In this document: in pieces, positions 36,219-45,018 of the stretch
Layout: each line of letters opens with the position of its first letter
How positions within the stretch are numbered: the stretch's first letter is position 1
Source: an uncultured Clostridium sp.
GTDB taxonomy: Bacteria; Bacillota; Clostridia; Lachnospirales; Lachnospiraceae
DNA length: 64,000 nucleotides
Direction: 5' to 3'
Assembly (NCBI GenBank): GCA_900549235.1
Contig: URNT01000012.1
Span: forward strand, 24,084-88,083
Position numbers and translations under genes: made by a program
The notes under the pieces: generated by a model
What the model was told of the DNA's origin: nothing
Seen by the model: only the letters and a program-made list of their open reading frames with translations
Database searches by the model: none

Positions 36219-37677
36219 TATAACAGTAAAAGAGCTGGCAGAGGGCACCGGCGGAAGGCTCCTTATGGGAGAAATAAAACAGCCGGTGGGGAACATCAGC
36301 CTGGATTCCAGACATATGAAGGGGGATGACCTGTTCGTCCCCATTATCGGAGAACGGGCAGACGCCCACAATTTTATCTGCCAGGCCATCGGCAATGGAG
36401 CGGCGGCTGTCCTTACCAGCCGCCATCATTCGGCAGCGGAGGTAAAGGCAGAGATCGAGGCCCAGACAAAGGGGGATGCCTCCTTAAGGGATCGGTGCCT
36501 TCAGGCAGCCTGGATCCAGGTGGAGGATACGAAAAAGGGGCTTCAGGCCCTGGGCTCCTTTTTAAGGGAGAGGATTCGGATCCCTCTGGTGGGCATCACT
36601 GGAAGCGTGGGAAAGACCACCACCAGGGAGATGATCGGGGCAGCTCTTGGAGCAGGCTTTCAGGTCTATAAGACGCCGGGCAACAGCAACAGCCAGGTGG
36701 GAGTGCCTATCACCCTGTCTGAGATCCCAAGGGAGGCCGGCATCGGTGTCATCGAGCTTGGTATGAGTGAGCCGGGGGAGATGACGCGGATCGCCTCTAT
36801 CGCCAGGGCAGACAGCGCCGTAATGACTAATATCGGCGTAACCCATATCGAACAGCTTGGGTCACAGGAGAACATTTTAAGGGAAAAGCTCCATATCCAG
36901 GACGGGATGCCGGAGGATGGCTGTCTCTTTTTAAATGGAGATGATCCTATGCTCCGTCAGGCGGCCGGAGAGCTTAAGCGTCCGGTCTGCCTTTACGGCC
37001 TCAGTGAGGGCTGTGACGTAAGGGGAGTGGAGCTGGAAACAGAGGAGGGATACCCTGTCTTTACGGCTGTGGTCCGGGGAGAGCAGGTGAGAGTCCGCCT
37101 CAGGGTCATGGGAAACCATATGGTAAGCAATGCCCTGGCGGCTCTGGCAGTGGCGGCCTATTATAAGGTGCCTCTTTCCCAGGCGTCCAGGGCTCTGGAG
37201 GCCTTTGAGGGCTACCGGGGCCGCCAGCAGGTCTTTGAGGCCGGAGGCATTACCGTCCTTGATGACAGCTACAATGCCAGTCCGGTGTCCATGAAGGCGG
37301 GCCTGGAGGTGTTAAGGACTATGGCCGGGGAAAGGCGCAGTGTGGCAGTCCTTGGAGATATGAAGGAGCTGGGGCCGGAAAGCGGGGCTTTTCACCGGGA
37401 GATCGGCGCATTTATAGGCAGCCATCCGGTGGACCAGACGGTGCTTCTTGGAGAACTGGCCGGAGAGATCGGCCGGGGGATCAAGGAAAGCGGTATCATA
37501 GAAAAGGGCCTTACCGGGCATCCTGTATACTGCCATAGCCTGGATGAGGTAAATCAGTGGCTTAAGGAACATCTGAAGGAGGGGGACTGCGTCCTTTTTA
37601 AGGGCTCCAACAGCATGAGGCTGTCCCAGTCCGCCGCCTTCCTGAGAGAATGGAAAAAACAGACAAAGGAGATATAA
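36211..37677 (+). CDS. murF: UDP-MurNAc-tripeptide:D-Ala-D-Ala ligase MurF
   Basis: A 488-residue ligase adding D-Ala-D-Ala to the muropeptide precursor. Signatures: SLDSRHMKGDDLFVPI, ATP loop GITGSVGKTTTREM, NSNSQVGVPITL, GMSEPGEM and VLDDSYNASPVSMKAGLE, FKGSNSMRL at the end. ATG 36211 fits the family N-terminus, but its AGGAG is only one base upstream; translation may be coupled to murE, or may use TTG 36187, which has CGAGG six bases before it. It is followed 5 bases later by the aminopeptidase gene. Confidence 0.93.
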   Translation: MYDITVKELAEGTGGRLLMGEIKQPVGNISLDSRHMKGDDLFVPIIGERADAHNFICQAIGNGAAAVLTSRHHSAAEVKAEIEAQTKGDASLRDRCLQAAWIQVEDTKKGLQALGSFLRERIRIPLVGITGSVGKTTTREMIGAALGAGFQVYKTPGNSNSQVGVPITLSEIPREAGIGVIELGMSEPGEMTRIASIARADSAVMTNIGVTHIEQLGSQENILREKLHIQDGMPEDGCLFLNGDDPMLRQAAGELKRPVCLYGLSEGCDVRGVELETEEGYPVFTAVVRGEQVRVRLRVMGNHMVSNALAALAVAAYYKVPLSQASRALEAFEGYRGRQQVFEAGGITVLDDSYNASPVSMKAGLEVLRTMAGERRSVAVLGDMKELGPESGAFHREIGAFIGSHPVDQTVLLGELAGEIGRGIKESGIIEKGLTGHPVYCHSLDEVNQWLKEHLKEGDCVLFKGSNSMRLSQSAAFLREWKKQTKEI

Positions 37678-37681
37678 AACC

Positions 37682-39013
37682 ATGGAATTAAACAAAGAAT
37701 ACTGCCGTCAGACGGCAGAGGAGCTGATCGCATTTCTGGAAAAGAGCCCTACGGCATTTCACGCTGTAGAAAATATGGCTGAGATCTTAAAGGAGCAGGG
37801 CTTTACCGAGCTTTATGAGGGCAGTGCCTGGGAGATCAAGGAAAACGGCCGTTATTTTGTAACCAGGAATCATTCTTCCATCATCGCTTTTAAGGTGCCG
37901 GGAAAGGATTTTACAGGCTTTGAGATCATGGCAAGCCACAGCGATTCCCCTTCCTTTAAGATTAAGGAAAACCCGGAGATGGAGTCTGAGGGACATTACA
38001 TCAAGCTGAATGTAGAGAAATACGGCGGCATGATCTGCGCTCCCTGGTTTGACCGTCCCTTATCTGTAGCAGGCCGTCTGGTGGTGCGTGAGGGAAAACG
38101 TCTGGCAACCAGACTGGTTACGGTAGACCGGGATCTGCTGATGATTCCAAATGTAGCCATTCATTTTAACAGAGAGGTTAACGACGGCTATAAGTACAAT
38201 ATACAGACCGACCTTCTGCCTCTTTACGGCGGCATCGGCGCAAAGGGAAGCTTTATGAAAACGGTAGCGGAGTGGGCCGGAGTAAAGGAAGAGGACATTT
38301 TAGGACATGACCTGTTCCTGTACAGCCGTACTCCAGGCACCATCTGGGGGGCAGAGGAGGAGTATGTATCCTGCGGCCGTCTGGATGATCTGCAGTGCGC
38401 CTTCGCATCCTTAAAGGGCTTCCTGGCAGCTCCCGCTGCAGACTGCGTCCAGGTTCATGCTGTCTTTGATAACGAGGAGGTAGGCAGCGGAACCAAGCAG
38501 GGAGCAGACGCTACCTTCCTTGAGGATGTGTTAAAGCGGGTGAACCGGGCCCTGGGACGGAGCGAGGAGCAGTATCTGATGGCCCTTGCTTCCAGCTTTA
38601 TGCTTTCCGCTGACAATGCCCATGCCGTACATCCAAACCATGGCGAAAAATCAGATCCGGTGAACCGTCCCCACATGAATGAGGGAATCGTAATCAAGTT
38701 TAACGCAAACCAGAAATACACCACTGATGCTGTATCCGCAGCCATGTTTAAGACGATGTGCCAGGCTGAGGAAATCCCGGTTCAGACCTTTACCAACCGT
38801 TCCGATATGGTAGGCGGTTCTACTCTGGGAAATATTTCCAACAGTCATGTGGCTCTGAACACCGTTGACATCGGCCTTCCCCAGCTGGCGATGCATTCTC
38901 CTTATGAGACAGCCGGCATTAAGGACACCTGCTACCTGATTGCCGCGGCCACCCGTTTCTTTGGCACCTCTGTTAAGGAGGACGGACGGGGATCCTATGT
39001 GCTGGAAGGATAA
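37682..39013 (+). CDS. apeB: M18-family aspartyl aminopeptidase
   Basis: A 443-residue cytosolic aminopeptidase with two zinc ions per site, preferring acidic N-terminal residues. Key motifs are MASHSDSPSFKIK (first His), GRLDDLQCAFASL, VFDNEEVGSGTKQGA (catalytic Glu pair) and SADNAHAVHPNH, with the last metal His in LAMHSPYETAG. An AAAGGAG site lies 9 bases upstream, inside the end of murF. The length fits the family. Confidence 0.92.
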   Translation: MELNKEYCRQTAEELIAFLEKSPTAFHAVENMAEILKEQGFTELYEGSAWEIKENGRYFVTRNHSSIIAFKVPGKDFTGFEIMASHSDSPSFKIKENPEMESEGHYIKLNVEKYGGMICAPWFDRPLSVAGRLVVREGKRLATRLVTVDRDLLMIPNVAIHFNREVNDGYKYNIQTDLLPLYGGIGAKGSFMKTVAEWAGVKEEDILGHDLFLYSRTPGTIWGAEEEYVSCGRLDDLQCAFASLKGFLAAPAADCVQVHAVFDNEEVGSGTKQGADATFLEDVLKRVNRALGRSEEQYLMALASSFMLSADNAHAVHPNHGEKSDPVNRPHMNEGIVIKFNANQKYTTDAVSAAMFKTMCQAEEIPVQTFTNRSDMVGGSTLGNISNSHVALNTVDIGLPQLAMHSPYETAGIKDTCYLIAAATRFFGTSVKEDGRGSYVLEG

Positions 39014-39027
39014 AAAGGAACGAAGCC

Positions 39028-40350
39028 ATGTTTACGAATAAACAGCTGATAAAACTGCTGGCGCCCCTGATCGTAGAACAGATCATGGCGGTGCTGGTGG
39101 GAATGGCAGATGTTGTGATGGTAGCCGCCGTAGGAGAGACAGCGGTATCCGGCGTCTCTCTGGTGGATTCCATCAGCCTTCTGATCATACAGATCATGAG
39201 CGCCCTGGCAACCGGCGGGGCGGTGATCTCTGCCCAGTATCTGGGACGGGAGGATTTTAAGGCGGCAAGGAAGGCAGCGGGACAGTTGATCTTTGTCACC
39301 ATGGTGCTGTCTGTGGTCATTGCCCTCATCGCCCTGGCAGGCAACCGGCATCTTCTTGGCGCCATCTTTGGAAGGGTGGAGAAAGAGGTAATGGATAACG
39401 CCCAGACCTATTTCTGGATTACGGCCCTGTCCTATCCCTTTATCGGCCTTTACAACGCCTGCGCTGCCTTGTTCCGTTCCATGGGCAATTCCAAGGTGTC
39501 CATGATGACCTCCCTTGTAATGAACGGCATTAATATTGCGGGAAATGCCATCTGCGTGTTCGGCTTTCATATGGGAGTCGAGGGAGTGGCATACCCCACT
39601 CTTATAAGCCGTGTGGCTGCGGCTGGGCTTATGCTGGTTCTGATCCAGAACCGGAATAATACCATCCGCATCACCAGTCTGAAGGCTTTGGTGCCTGACG
39701 GAGCCATGATCCGCAACATTCTTTCCATTGGGATCCCCAATGGGCTGGAAAATGGCATTTTCCAGTTTGGAAAGGTCTTTCTACAGAGTCTGGTTTCCTC
39801 CCTTGGCACCGCTGCCATTGCCAGCTACGCAGTGGCCAGCAACCTGGTAACAGTGCTTTACCTTCCGGGCACAGCCATCGGCCTGGGCCTGATCACCATC
39901 ATTGGCCAGTGTGTAGGCGCAGGAAGGGTAAAGGAGGCCAGGCATTATGCCAGGCTGCTGACAGGCGTCAACTATGCTATTCTGGCTGTCTTAAGCACCG
40001 GGATGGCCATCGGGGCGGCAGTTCTGGTGGGCTTTTACAACCTGTCTCCTGGAGCTGCCCTGATGGCTGAGAAGCTGATCCGGGCCCACAGCATTGCCAT
40101 GGTGGTGTGGCCTCTGGCCTTTACCATTCCCCACACACTCCGGGCCTCCCTGGACGCCAAATTTACCATGCTGGTATCTGTCTTTTCCATGTGGAGCTTC
40201 CGCATCGGCTTTGCCTACCTGTTTGTGTATGAATTTGGACTGGGGGTAATGGGCGTGTGGTACGGTATGTTTATTGACTGGATCTTCCGGGCCATTGTAT
40301 TTATGTGGAGATTCAAGGGCTTTGAAAAGAGAGCGGTTTCTGTAAAATAA
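39028..40350 (+). CDS. MATE-family multidrug/cation antiporter
   Basis: A 440-residue antiporter with twelve hydrophobic segments in two repeats. N-terminal features LLAPLIVEQIMAVLVGMADVVMV and ISAQYLGREDFKAARKAAGQ (GREDxxxA) and the second-half counterpart IGQCVGAGRVKEARHYARL are typical of the family. It sits last in the murE-murF-apeB unit, 14 bases after apeB, and is followed by two terminators. The exported substrate cannot be told from sequence. Confidence 0.92.
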   Translation: MFTNKQLIKLLAPLIVEQIMAVLVGMADVVMVAAVGETAVSGVSLVDSISLLIIQIMSALATGGAVISAQYLGREDFKAARKAAGQLIFVTMVLSVVIALIALAGNRHLLGAIFGRVEKEVMDNAQTYFWITALSYPFIGLYNACAALFRSMGNSKVSMMTSLVMNGINIAGNAICVFGFHMGVEGVAYPTLISRVAAAGLMLVLIQNRNNTIRITSLKALVPDGAMIRNILSIGIPNGLENGIFQFGKVFLQSLVSSLGTAAIASYAVASNLVTVLYLPGTAIGLGLITIIGQCVGAGRVKEARHYARLLTGVNYAILAVLSTGMAIGAAVLVGFYNLSPGAALMAEKLIRAHSIAMVVWPLAFTIPHTLRASLDAKFTMLVSVFSMWSFRIGFAYLFVYEFGLGVMGVWYGMFIDWIFRAIVFMWRFKGFEKRAVSVK

Positions 40351-40428
40351 ACCTACATGCGCCCGGCAGGCAAACGCACCGCCATCCCATAAAAGTTTGG
40401 CGGGCACATGGGGCATCCCTGAATTTAT

Positions 40429-40453
40429 GCCGCCTGACGGCGGCGGGTCTTTT
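40429..40453 (+). terminator. Terminator of the murE-MATE unit
   Basis: GCCGCC (40429-40434) pairs with GGCGGC (40439-40444), loop TGAC, then GGGTCTTTT. Confidence 0.7.
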
Positions 40454-40459
40454 AGAGAA

Positions 40460-40504
40460 AAAATCTCCCGGCCTTCTGCCTGTGCGGCAGAGCCGGGAGA
40501 TTTT
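40460..40504. terminator. Second, bidirectional-looking terminator
   Basis: AAAATCTCCCGGC (40460-40472) is a perfect 13-bp inverted repeat of GCCGGGAGATTTT (40492-40504), with an inner CTGCC/GGCAG stem. Both sides end in A/T runs. Confidence 0.88.
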
Positions 40505-40521
40505 GCTTGATTTCCGTCAGT

Positions 40522-40550
40522 TTGCATTTTTCCAGGTTGTCATGTATAAT
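40522..40550 (+). promoter_or_regulatory. Promoter of the priA operon
   Basis: TTGCAT at 40522-40527, TATAAT at 40545-40550, spacer 17 bp, right after the terminator. It likely drives priA through thiN. Confidence 0.85.
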
Positions 40551-40598
40551 AGGCGTTGCGGCTCTGGACGCGGAATAAAAAGACAGGTGGTAATACAG

Positions 40599-42857
40599 GT
40601 GTATGCCAATATCATTATAGACATTTCCCACGAAAGCGTGGACCGGGTATTTCAATATAAGGTGCCGGAGAAGCTGGAGAAAAGCCTTCAGGCCGGGCAG
40701 CAGGTGTACATCCCCTTCGGCGGGGGAAACCACATGAGGAAGGGCTATGTGGTAGAACTGACAGAGGAGCTGCAGTTTGATGAAAGCCGCTTAAAGGAGA
40801 TTCACTCTATCGTGGAGGGCAGCGTAAGCGCCCAGTCCCAGCTGATCTGGCTGGCCTGGTGGATGAAGGAGCGCTATGGTTCTACCATGAACCAGGCCTT
40901 AAAAACGGTTCTCCCGGTAAAGCAGAAGATCAAAGAGGCTCCTAAGCGGTCCATCTGCTGCCTTTTGGATCAGGAGGGCCTGCAGGACGCCGTCCAGGAG
41001 GCGGAGCGGAAAAAATACAAGGCAAGGCTCCGCCTCTTAAAGGCCCTGGAGTCTGGGAGAGAGCTTCCCTATGAAAGGACGGTTCATGAGCTGGGCCTTA
41101 CTGCTTCCACTTTAAAGCCCCTTATAGAGGCAGGGGTAATTGCTGTCCGGGTAGTGGAGCGCTACCGCAATCCCATCCTTCAGATGGCCCGCCTGTCTGA
41201 GGGGATATGGACTGGAAAAGAGGGGCAGATTCCTCCGGCTCCGGCGCTGAACCCGGCCCAGAGACAGATCGCGGATGCCTTCTGCAGCGGGTATGACAGG
41301 GGAGAACGGGGGACTTTTCTTCTTTACGGCATTACAGGAAGCGGAAAAACAGAGGTTTATATGGAACTGATCAGCCATGTGGTAAGCCAGGGTCTTCAGG
41401 TGATCCTGCTGATCCCGGAGATCTCCCTGACACTGCAGACGGTGATGCGGTTCTACCGCCGGTTCGGTGACCGGGTTTCCGTATTAAATTCGCGGATGTC
41501 GGCGGGGGAGCGCTATGACCAGTATGAGCGGGCCAGAACCGGAGACATCGATATGATCATCGGCCCCAGATCCGCTCTCTTTGCCCCCTTTGAGCGTCTG
41601 GGCCTGATCATCATTGACGAGGAGCATGAAAATGCTTACAAAAGCGAGATCTCTCCCAGATACGATGCCAGGGAGGCGGCGGAAGAACGGGCCAGAATGA
41701 GCGGCGCAAGTCTCCTTCTTGGCTCCGCCACCCCTTCCATGGAGACCTACACAAAGGCGTTAAGAGGAGAGTACGGCCTCTTTACCTTAAAGGAGCGGGC
41801 CAGGGCAGATTCCATCCTGCCTTCTGTGGAGGTGGTGGATCTGCGGAAGGAGCTTAGGGACGGGAACCGCTCCATGTTCAGCCGCAGGCTTAAGGAGCTT
41901 CTGGAAGGAGTCTTAAGGAGGGGAGAGCAGGCTATGCTGTTTATCAACCGGCGGGGCCTGGCTAACTTTGTATCCTGCCGTTCCTGCGGCGAGGCGGTCA
42001 AATGCCCCCACTGCGACGTGACCCTGACCCTTCACAGAAACGGCCGTATGATGTGCCATTACTGCGGCTATACCATTTCCCAGCCAAAGGTCTGTCCCTC
42101 CTGTGGCTCTCCTTATATTGCCCCTTTCGGGGTAGGAACACAAAGAATCGAGGATATGGCCAGGGAAATGTTCCCCTCTGCCAGGATCCTCCGCATGGAT
42201 CTGGACACCACCTCAAAAAAAGGGGGACATCAGGAGATCCTCTCTGCCTTTGGAAAAGGGGAGGCGGACATTCTGATCGGAACCCAGATGATTGTAAAGG
42301 GACACGATTTTCCCAGAGTTACCCTGGTGGCGGCTCTGGCGGCGGATCTGTCTCTCTATGCCTCTGATTACCGGTGCTCGGAGGAGACCTTTGCCCTTTT
42401 AACCCAGGCGGCAGGCCGGGCAGGCCGGGCAGGGCTTCCCGGAACCATGGTGATCCAGACCTATCAGCCGGACCACTACAGCATAAAGGCGGCGTCAGAG
42501 CAGGATTATGAGGCATTTTATAAGCAGGAAATGGCCTTCAGGCGCCTTCTTGGCTATCCGCCGGCGGTGGGGCTCCTTGCCATCCAGCTTGCCTGCCCCA
42601 GGGAGGATTATCTGGAGCGGTGCGCCGGACTGACTGCGGAGGCAGTGGCCTTAAGGGCTAAAAAGGACTGGGCAGGAACTGTTCTCATCGGCCCGGTTAA
42701 TGCCCCCATCTACAAAGTTAATGATATTTACAGAAAAATTTTATATATAAAGCACGAAAATTATGGTATACTGATACAGATCAGAAAAATGGCAGAAAAA
42801 GGCCTGAAGGAAGCCGAAGGCAGGTACGGACTGACGGTTCAGTACAGCCTTACATAA
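40599..42857 (+). CDS. priA: Primosomal replication restart helicase PriA
   Basis: A 752-residue 3'-5' helicase that reloads the replisome at stalled forks. The N-terminal DNA-binding part has DISHESVDRVFQYKVPEKL; the motor has Walker A GITGSGKTEVYMEL, motif II IIIDEEHENAYKS and motifs AQGRAGRAG-like QAAGRAGRAGLPG. The zinc domain carries four Cys pairs (CRSCG, CPHCD, CHYCG, CPSCG). GTG 40599 is chosen because AGGTGG lies 8 bases upstream and the product begins MYANIIIDIS; longer forms would begin inside the terminator region. Confidence 0.95.
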   Translation: MYANIIIDISHESVDRVFQYKVPEKLEKSLQAGQQVYIPFGGGNHMRKGYVVELTEELQFDESRLKEIHSIVEGSVSAQSQLIWLAWWMKERYGSTMNQALKTVLPVKQKIKEAPKRSICCLLDQEGLQDAVQEAERKKYKARLRLLKALESGRELPYERTVHELGLTASTLKPLIEAGVIAVRVVERYRNPILQMARLSEGIWTGKEGQIPPAPALNPAQRQIADAFCSGYDRGERGTFLLYGITGSGKTEVYMELISHVVSQGLQVILLIPEISLTLQTVMRFYRRFGDRVSVLNSRMSAGERYDQYERARTGDIDMIIGPRSALFAPFERLGLIIIDEEHENAYKSEISPRYDAREAAEERARMSGASLLLGSATPSMETYTKALRGEYGLFTLKERARADSILPSVEVVDLRKELRDGNRSMFSRRLKELLEGVLRRGEQAMLFINRRGLANFVSCRSCGEAVKCPHCDVTLTLHRNGRMMCHYCGYTISQPKVCPSCGSPYIAPFGVGTQRIEDMAREMFPSARILRMDLDTTSKKGGHQEILSAFGKGEADILIGTQMIVKGHDFPRVTLVAALAADLSLYASDYRCSEETFALLTQAAGRAGRAGLPGTMVIQTYQPDHYSIKAASEQDYEAFYKQEMAFRRLLGYPPAVGLLAIQLACPREDYLERCAGLTAEAVALRAKKDWAGTVLIGPVNAPIYKVNDIYRKILYIKHENYGILIQIRKMAEKGLKEAEGRYGLTVQYSLT

Positions 42858-42878
42858 AAACAAAAGGAGTAGATTAAC

Positions 42879-43352
42879 ATGGCAGTTCGGCAGATAAGGA
42901 CAATCGGAGACGAAATCTTAACAAAAAAATGTAAACCCGTAAAGGAGATGACAGACCGCACCCTGGAGCTGATCGAGGATATGTTTGAGACTATGTATGA
43001 GGCCAACGGTGTAGGTCTGGCGGCCCCCCAGATCGGTATTTTAAAGCAGATCGTTACCATTGATGTAGAGGATGGAAATCAGTATGTGCTGATCAATCCG
43101 GAGATTTTATCTTCTGAGGGAGAACAGACTGGCTACGAGGGGTGCTTAAGCGTACCCGGAAAGTCCGGCATCGTCACAAGACCGGAGCGTGTTAAAGTAC
43201 GGGCCTATAATGAAAGGATGGAGCCCTATGAATTAGAAGGAGAGGGACTTTTGGCAAGAGCCATCTGCCATGAGTGCGCCCACTTAGAGGGCCAGCTGTA
43301 TGTAGATCTGGTAGAGGGAGAACTGGTGGATACAGAGGCAGAAGAGGAGTAA
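42879..43352 (+). CDS. def: Peptide deformylase
   Basis: A 157-residue metalloenzyme removing the N-formyl group from new proteins. All three motifs are present: GVGLAAPQIG, EGCLSVPG (metal Cys) and ICHECAHLEGQLYVD, where HECAH is the HEXXH metal site. An AAAGGAG site lies upstream. Immediately followed by fmt, its functional counterpart. Confidence 0.96.
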   Translation: MAVRQIRTIGDEILTKKCKPVKEMTDRTLELIEDMFETMYEANGVGLAAPQIGILKQIVTIDVEDGNQYVLINPEILSSEGEQTGYEGCLSVPGKSGIVTRPERVKVRAYNERMEPYELEGEGLLARAICHECAHLEGQLYVDLVEGELVDTEAEEE

Positions 43353-43355
43353 GAG

Positions 43356-44309
43356 ATGAGAATCGTATTTATGGGAACGCCGGATTTCAGCGTGCCTGCA
43401 CTGGAGGCGCTTCTGGAGGCCGGCCATGAGATTGCGGCTGTTGTGACACAGCCTGACAAGCCTAAGGGCAGAGGCGGAAGGGTACAGATGACCCCCGTAA
43501 AATTAAAGGCCCTGGAGAAAAACATTCCGGTCTATCAGCCGGTGAAGGTAAAGACGCCGGAGTTTACACAGCTTCTTAGAGAGCTTGCACCTGAGGTGAT
43601 TGTAGTTATTGCTTTCGGGCAGATCCTTTCTAAGGAGATTCTTGACATACCACCCTTTGGCTGCGTGAATATACACGCCTCCTTACTGCCAAAATACAGA
43701 GGAGCAGCTCCCATCCAGTGGGCGGTGATCGATGGCGAGAAGGAAAGCGGTGTTACCACCATGCAGATGGATGTGGGACTGGATACGGGAGATATGCTTG
43801 AGAAGGCAGTGGTGCCCATTGCAGAGGATGAAACAGGGGGAAGCCTTCATGATAAGCTGAGCAGGGCCGGCGCGGCTCTGATCCTTACCACCCTGGAGGG
43901 GCTGAAGGCAGGAACCATCACGCCGGTGCCCCAGACAGAGGAGGGCACCTGCTACGCCAGGATGCTTGACAAGACCCTGGGAGACATTGACTGGACCATG
44001 CCGGCATCAGCCATCGAGAGGCTGATCCGGGGGCTGAATCCGTGGCCAAGCGCCTATACCAGCTGGAACGGAAAAACCATTAAGCTGTGGCAGGCTGTGG
44101 TGGCAGAAGGGGAGCCTTCCTGGAAAGGGACTCTTCCAGGCCAGGTGGTGCGTTCGGACCGGCATAGTCTGGTGGTGGCAGCAGGAGAGGGATTCTTATC
44201 CATCAGGGAGCTTCAGATCGAAGGAAAGAAGCGCATGGACGTGGAAGCCTTCCTGCGGGGCTGTTCCCTTTCTGAGGGAAGCGTTTTAAAAAAGAAAGAG
44301 AGTGAATAA
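43356..44309 (+). CDS. fmt: Methionyl-tRNA formyltransferase
   Basis: A 317-residue enzyme formylating initiator Met-tRNA with 10-formyl-THF. N-terminal MRIVFMGTPDFSVPALEALLEAGHE, catalytic NIHASLLPKYRGAAPIQWAV (Asn, His) and Asp in VGLDTGDML are all present; the C-terminal OB-type tRNA-binding domain is complete (about 205-312). Three bases after def. The 10-formyl-THF can come from Fhs encoded at 33 kb. Confidence 0.96.
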   Translation: MRIVFMGTPDFSVPALEALLEAGHEIAAVVTQPDKPKGRGGRVQMTPVKLKALEKNIPVYQPVKVKTPEFTQLLRELAPEVIVVIAFGQILSKEILDIPPFGCVNIHASLLPKYRGAAPIQWAVIDGEKESGVTTMQMDVGLDTGDMLEKAVVPIAEDETGGSLHDKLSRAGAALILTTLEGLKAGTITPVPQTEEGTCYARMLDKTLGDIDWTMPASAIERLIRGLNPWPSAYTSWNGKTIKLWQAVVAEGEPSWKGTLPGQVVRSDRHSLVVAAGEGFLSIRELQIEGKKRMDVEAFLRGCSLSEGSVLKKKESE

Positions 44310-44311
44310 AT

Positions 44312-45007
44312 ATGTTTTATTACCCGATGATTGACCCTACCTATGTACTGATCCTGATTGGCGTCGTGCTGTCCCTTATGGCTTCGGCAAAGCTGAACGC
44401 CACCTATGGGAAGTATGAAGCAGTCAGGAGCCGAAGCGGCATGACAGGCGCCCAGGCAGCGGAGCGGCTTCTCCGCTCCCAGGGTATTACAGATGTGACG
44501 GTGCGCCATGTTTCCGGCCGTCTGACGGATCATTATGATCCCAGGACCCGGACGGTGAATTTGTCAGATACGGTGTACAATTCCACCTCCATTGCTGCTC
44601 TTGGAGTAGCGGCTCACGAGTGCGGCCATGTGATGCAGCATGCCCGGGGCTATGTGCCTCTGAAGCTGCGTACTGCCCTTGTGCCGGTGGCAAACTTCGG
44701 CGCTCAGATCTCCTGGCCCCTGATCCTGATCGGATTTTTCATGGGCGGCGGATCTTTGGTGTCCCTTGGCATCCTGCTTTTTTCGGCGGCAGTGCTGTTT
44801 CAGCTTGTGACCCTGCCGGTGGAGTACAATGCCTCCCACAGGGCCCTGCGCCTTCTGGATGAGACCGGTATCCTCTACGGGGAGGAAGTAGGGCAGACAA
44901 GACGGGTTTTAAACGCGGCAGCCCTGACCTATGTTGCGGCAGCCGCCGCATCTATCTTACAGCTTCTGCGTCTGGTCCTGCTGTTTGGGAACAGAAGGGA
45001 TGACTGA
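44312..45007 (+). CDS. YugP-like membrane zinc metallopeptidase
   Basis: A 231-residue membrane protein of the COG2738/YugP group. The first helix is at about 7-25, the zinc motif HECGH lies in GVAAHECGHVMQHARGY (about 107-123) and further helices follow (LILIGFFMGGGSLVSLGILLFSAAVL region and the C-terminus). The final part has EYNASHRALRLL, conserved in the group. Substrate unknown. It is two bases downstream of fmt, as in many Firmicutes. Confidence 0.9.
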   Translation: MFYYPMIDPTYVLILIGVVLSLMASAKLNATYGKYEAVRSRSGMTGAQAAERLLRSQGITDVTVRHVSGRLTDHYDPRTRTVNLSDTVYNSTSIAALGVAAHECGHVMQHARGYVPLKLRTALVPVANFGAQISWPLILIGFFMGGGSLVSLGILLFSAAVLFQLVTLPVEYNASHRALRLLDETGILYGEEVGQTRRVLNAAALTYVAAAAASILQLLRLVLLFGNRRDD

Positions 45008-45018
45008 CGGAGGAGATT